Of a stretch of DNA of 64,000 nucleotides, positions 63,556 through 64,000 are shown in pieces. A model generated the notes under the pieces. That model did no database searches and had not been told where the DNA came from. It saw only the letters and a list, made by a program, of their open reading frames with translations. This DNA is from Candidatus Laterigemmans baculatus (GTDB lineage: Bacteria; Planctomycetota; Planctomycetia; Pirellulales; Pirellulaceae). The translations under genes were made by a program, and so were the position numbers. Positions within the stretch are counted from its first letter, which is position 1. Each line of letters opens with the position of its first letter. Location of the stretch: the NCBI RefSeq assembly GCF_010367455.1, contig NZ_WRPR01000078.1:1-64000 (forward strand), given 5' to 3'.

Positions 63556-63999
63556 TCACACCGCCGCCTCCACCACCCGCTCGGCATCGAACACACGCAA
63601 TTCGCCCGAGAGGAGCTTGGGGAGGAGCGTGTCGCGGAGGGCCGCGAGCGTGCGGGATTCATCTTCATTTTGGTGAACTCTATCCAACGTCGGCGAGAAG
63701 ACGCTGGCCGCTCTCGCCTGAATCTCACATGGCGGGATGAGTACACGAATCTTCCGGAGCTCGCTTTGGCGGATTCCGACGACCGTTGTACCGGTTGCTT
63801 TTGATGCTAGCTCAACTTGTGCGTCATCGGATGCGATCCACATGTATAAGTAAGCAGGATCACAGATTGCGGGGGCCGCTCGTATGCCGAATAGTCGCTG
63901 GCTGAGGCAAAGTCTTGTGTTCCGCGAGAGGAAATATAATTCTCCCAGCGGCGCCTCCGAAGTCATTAGAATGTCGCCCGTTTGAAGTTTGTCCTTCAT
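63556..63999 (-). CDS. hsdS: Type I restriction specificity subunit HsdS, C-terminal part (runs off the window)
   Basis: 147 codons are visible and the frame continues past the right edge. TGDILMTSEAPLGELYFLS, the SQRLFGIRA region and YLYMWIASDDAQVELASKAT belong to a target-recognition domain; then the conserved helical spacer and end: IRKIRVLIPPCEIQARAASV-like segment, NEDESRTLAALRDTLLPKLL, SGELRV. HsdS chooses the DNA sequence bound by the complex. Two TRDs are expected; only the second is seen. Confidence 0.9.
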   Translation of the reverse strand: MKDKLQTGDILMTSEAPLGELYFLSRNTRLCLSQRLFGIRAAPAICDPAYLYMWIASDDAQVELASKATGTTVVGIRQSELRKIRVLIPPCEIQARAASVFSPTLDRVHQNEDESRTLAALRDTLLPKLLSGELRVFDAERVVEAAV

Positions 64000-64000
64000 C

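Overview
The window looks like a planctomycete chromosome (Planctomycetota, probably order Pirellulales). The clues are a PVC-type membrane-bound dehydrogenase with HEAT-like repeats and a C-terminal cytochrome c motif, a DUF1580 protein, DUF11-type lipoprotein repeats, FHA and HEAT proteins of planctomycete style, an ECF sigma factor next to a Ser/Thr kinase, GC-rich sequence, and CTAGC-centred intergenic repeats. Everything was read by eye; no database search was possible.

Layout. 1-8.2 kb is a scarred region. It holds a type I restriction R gene without its N-terminal half, a cysteine-peptidase-like gene fused out of frame to a beta-lactamase-fold gene that lost its N-terminus, an ECF sigma/kinase deletion fusion coupled to kptA, a ferredoxin, a 3' remnant of an M28 peptidase gene, and a decayed second copy of the 4462-4956 gene. 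8.8-12.2 kb is a compact minus-strand operon (unknown protein, TIGR01777-like epimerase, ADP-ribosylglycohydrolase, M28 peptidase). 12.6-22.4 kb reads as an integrated mobile element next to tRNA-Arg(CCG): ParB-like protein, unknown partner, IS5-type transposase fragment, a putative HUH replication protein, DUF1580 protein, a protein with a possible HTH tail, and a tyrosine integrase beside the tRNA. Three copies of a 17-nt palindrome lie in it, one just upstream of the parB-like gene.

22.9-50 kb is mostly ordinary chromosomal content: SMI1/KNR4-like, LURP-one-like, FHA and Dabb proteins, glycosyltransferase plus polysaccharide deacetylase, HEAT protein, tRNA-Leu(GAG), large secreted proteins, a DUF11 lipoprotein, a stand-alone LigD-type phosphoesterase domain, a very large secreted GHL10-like protein, protoporphyrinogen oxidase coupled to the PVC dehydrogenase, OsmC, a flavin disulfide reductase, and two probable dehalogenases. 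51.4-54.8 kb looks like a damaged copper-handling operon (multicopper oxidase, deleted TolC gene, lipoprotein, His-rich exported protein). 55.3-55.9 kb has a hypervirulence-TUDOR protein and a DUF3140 protein carrying an in-frame stop.

At 55,989 a tRNA-Arg(TCT) gene is cut in its anticodon loop. Beyond it lies a defence-type region: an unknown protein translationally coupled to a PIN nuclease (57.5-58.8 kb), then a minus-strand type I restriction locus (hsdR, a HIRAN protein, the 3' part of hsdS at the right edge). The best candidates for something undescribed are the unknown/PIN pair, the ParB-like element with its palindromic sites, and the recurring deletion junctions.
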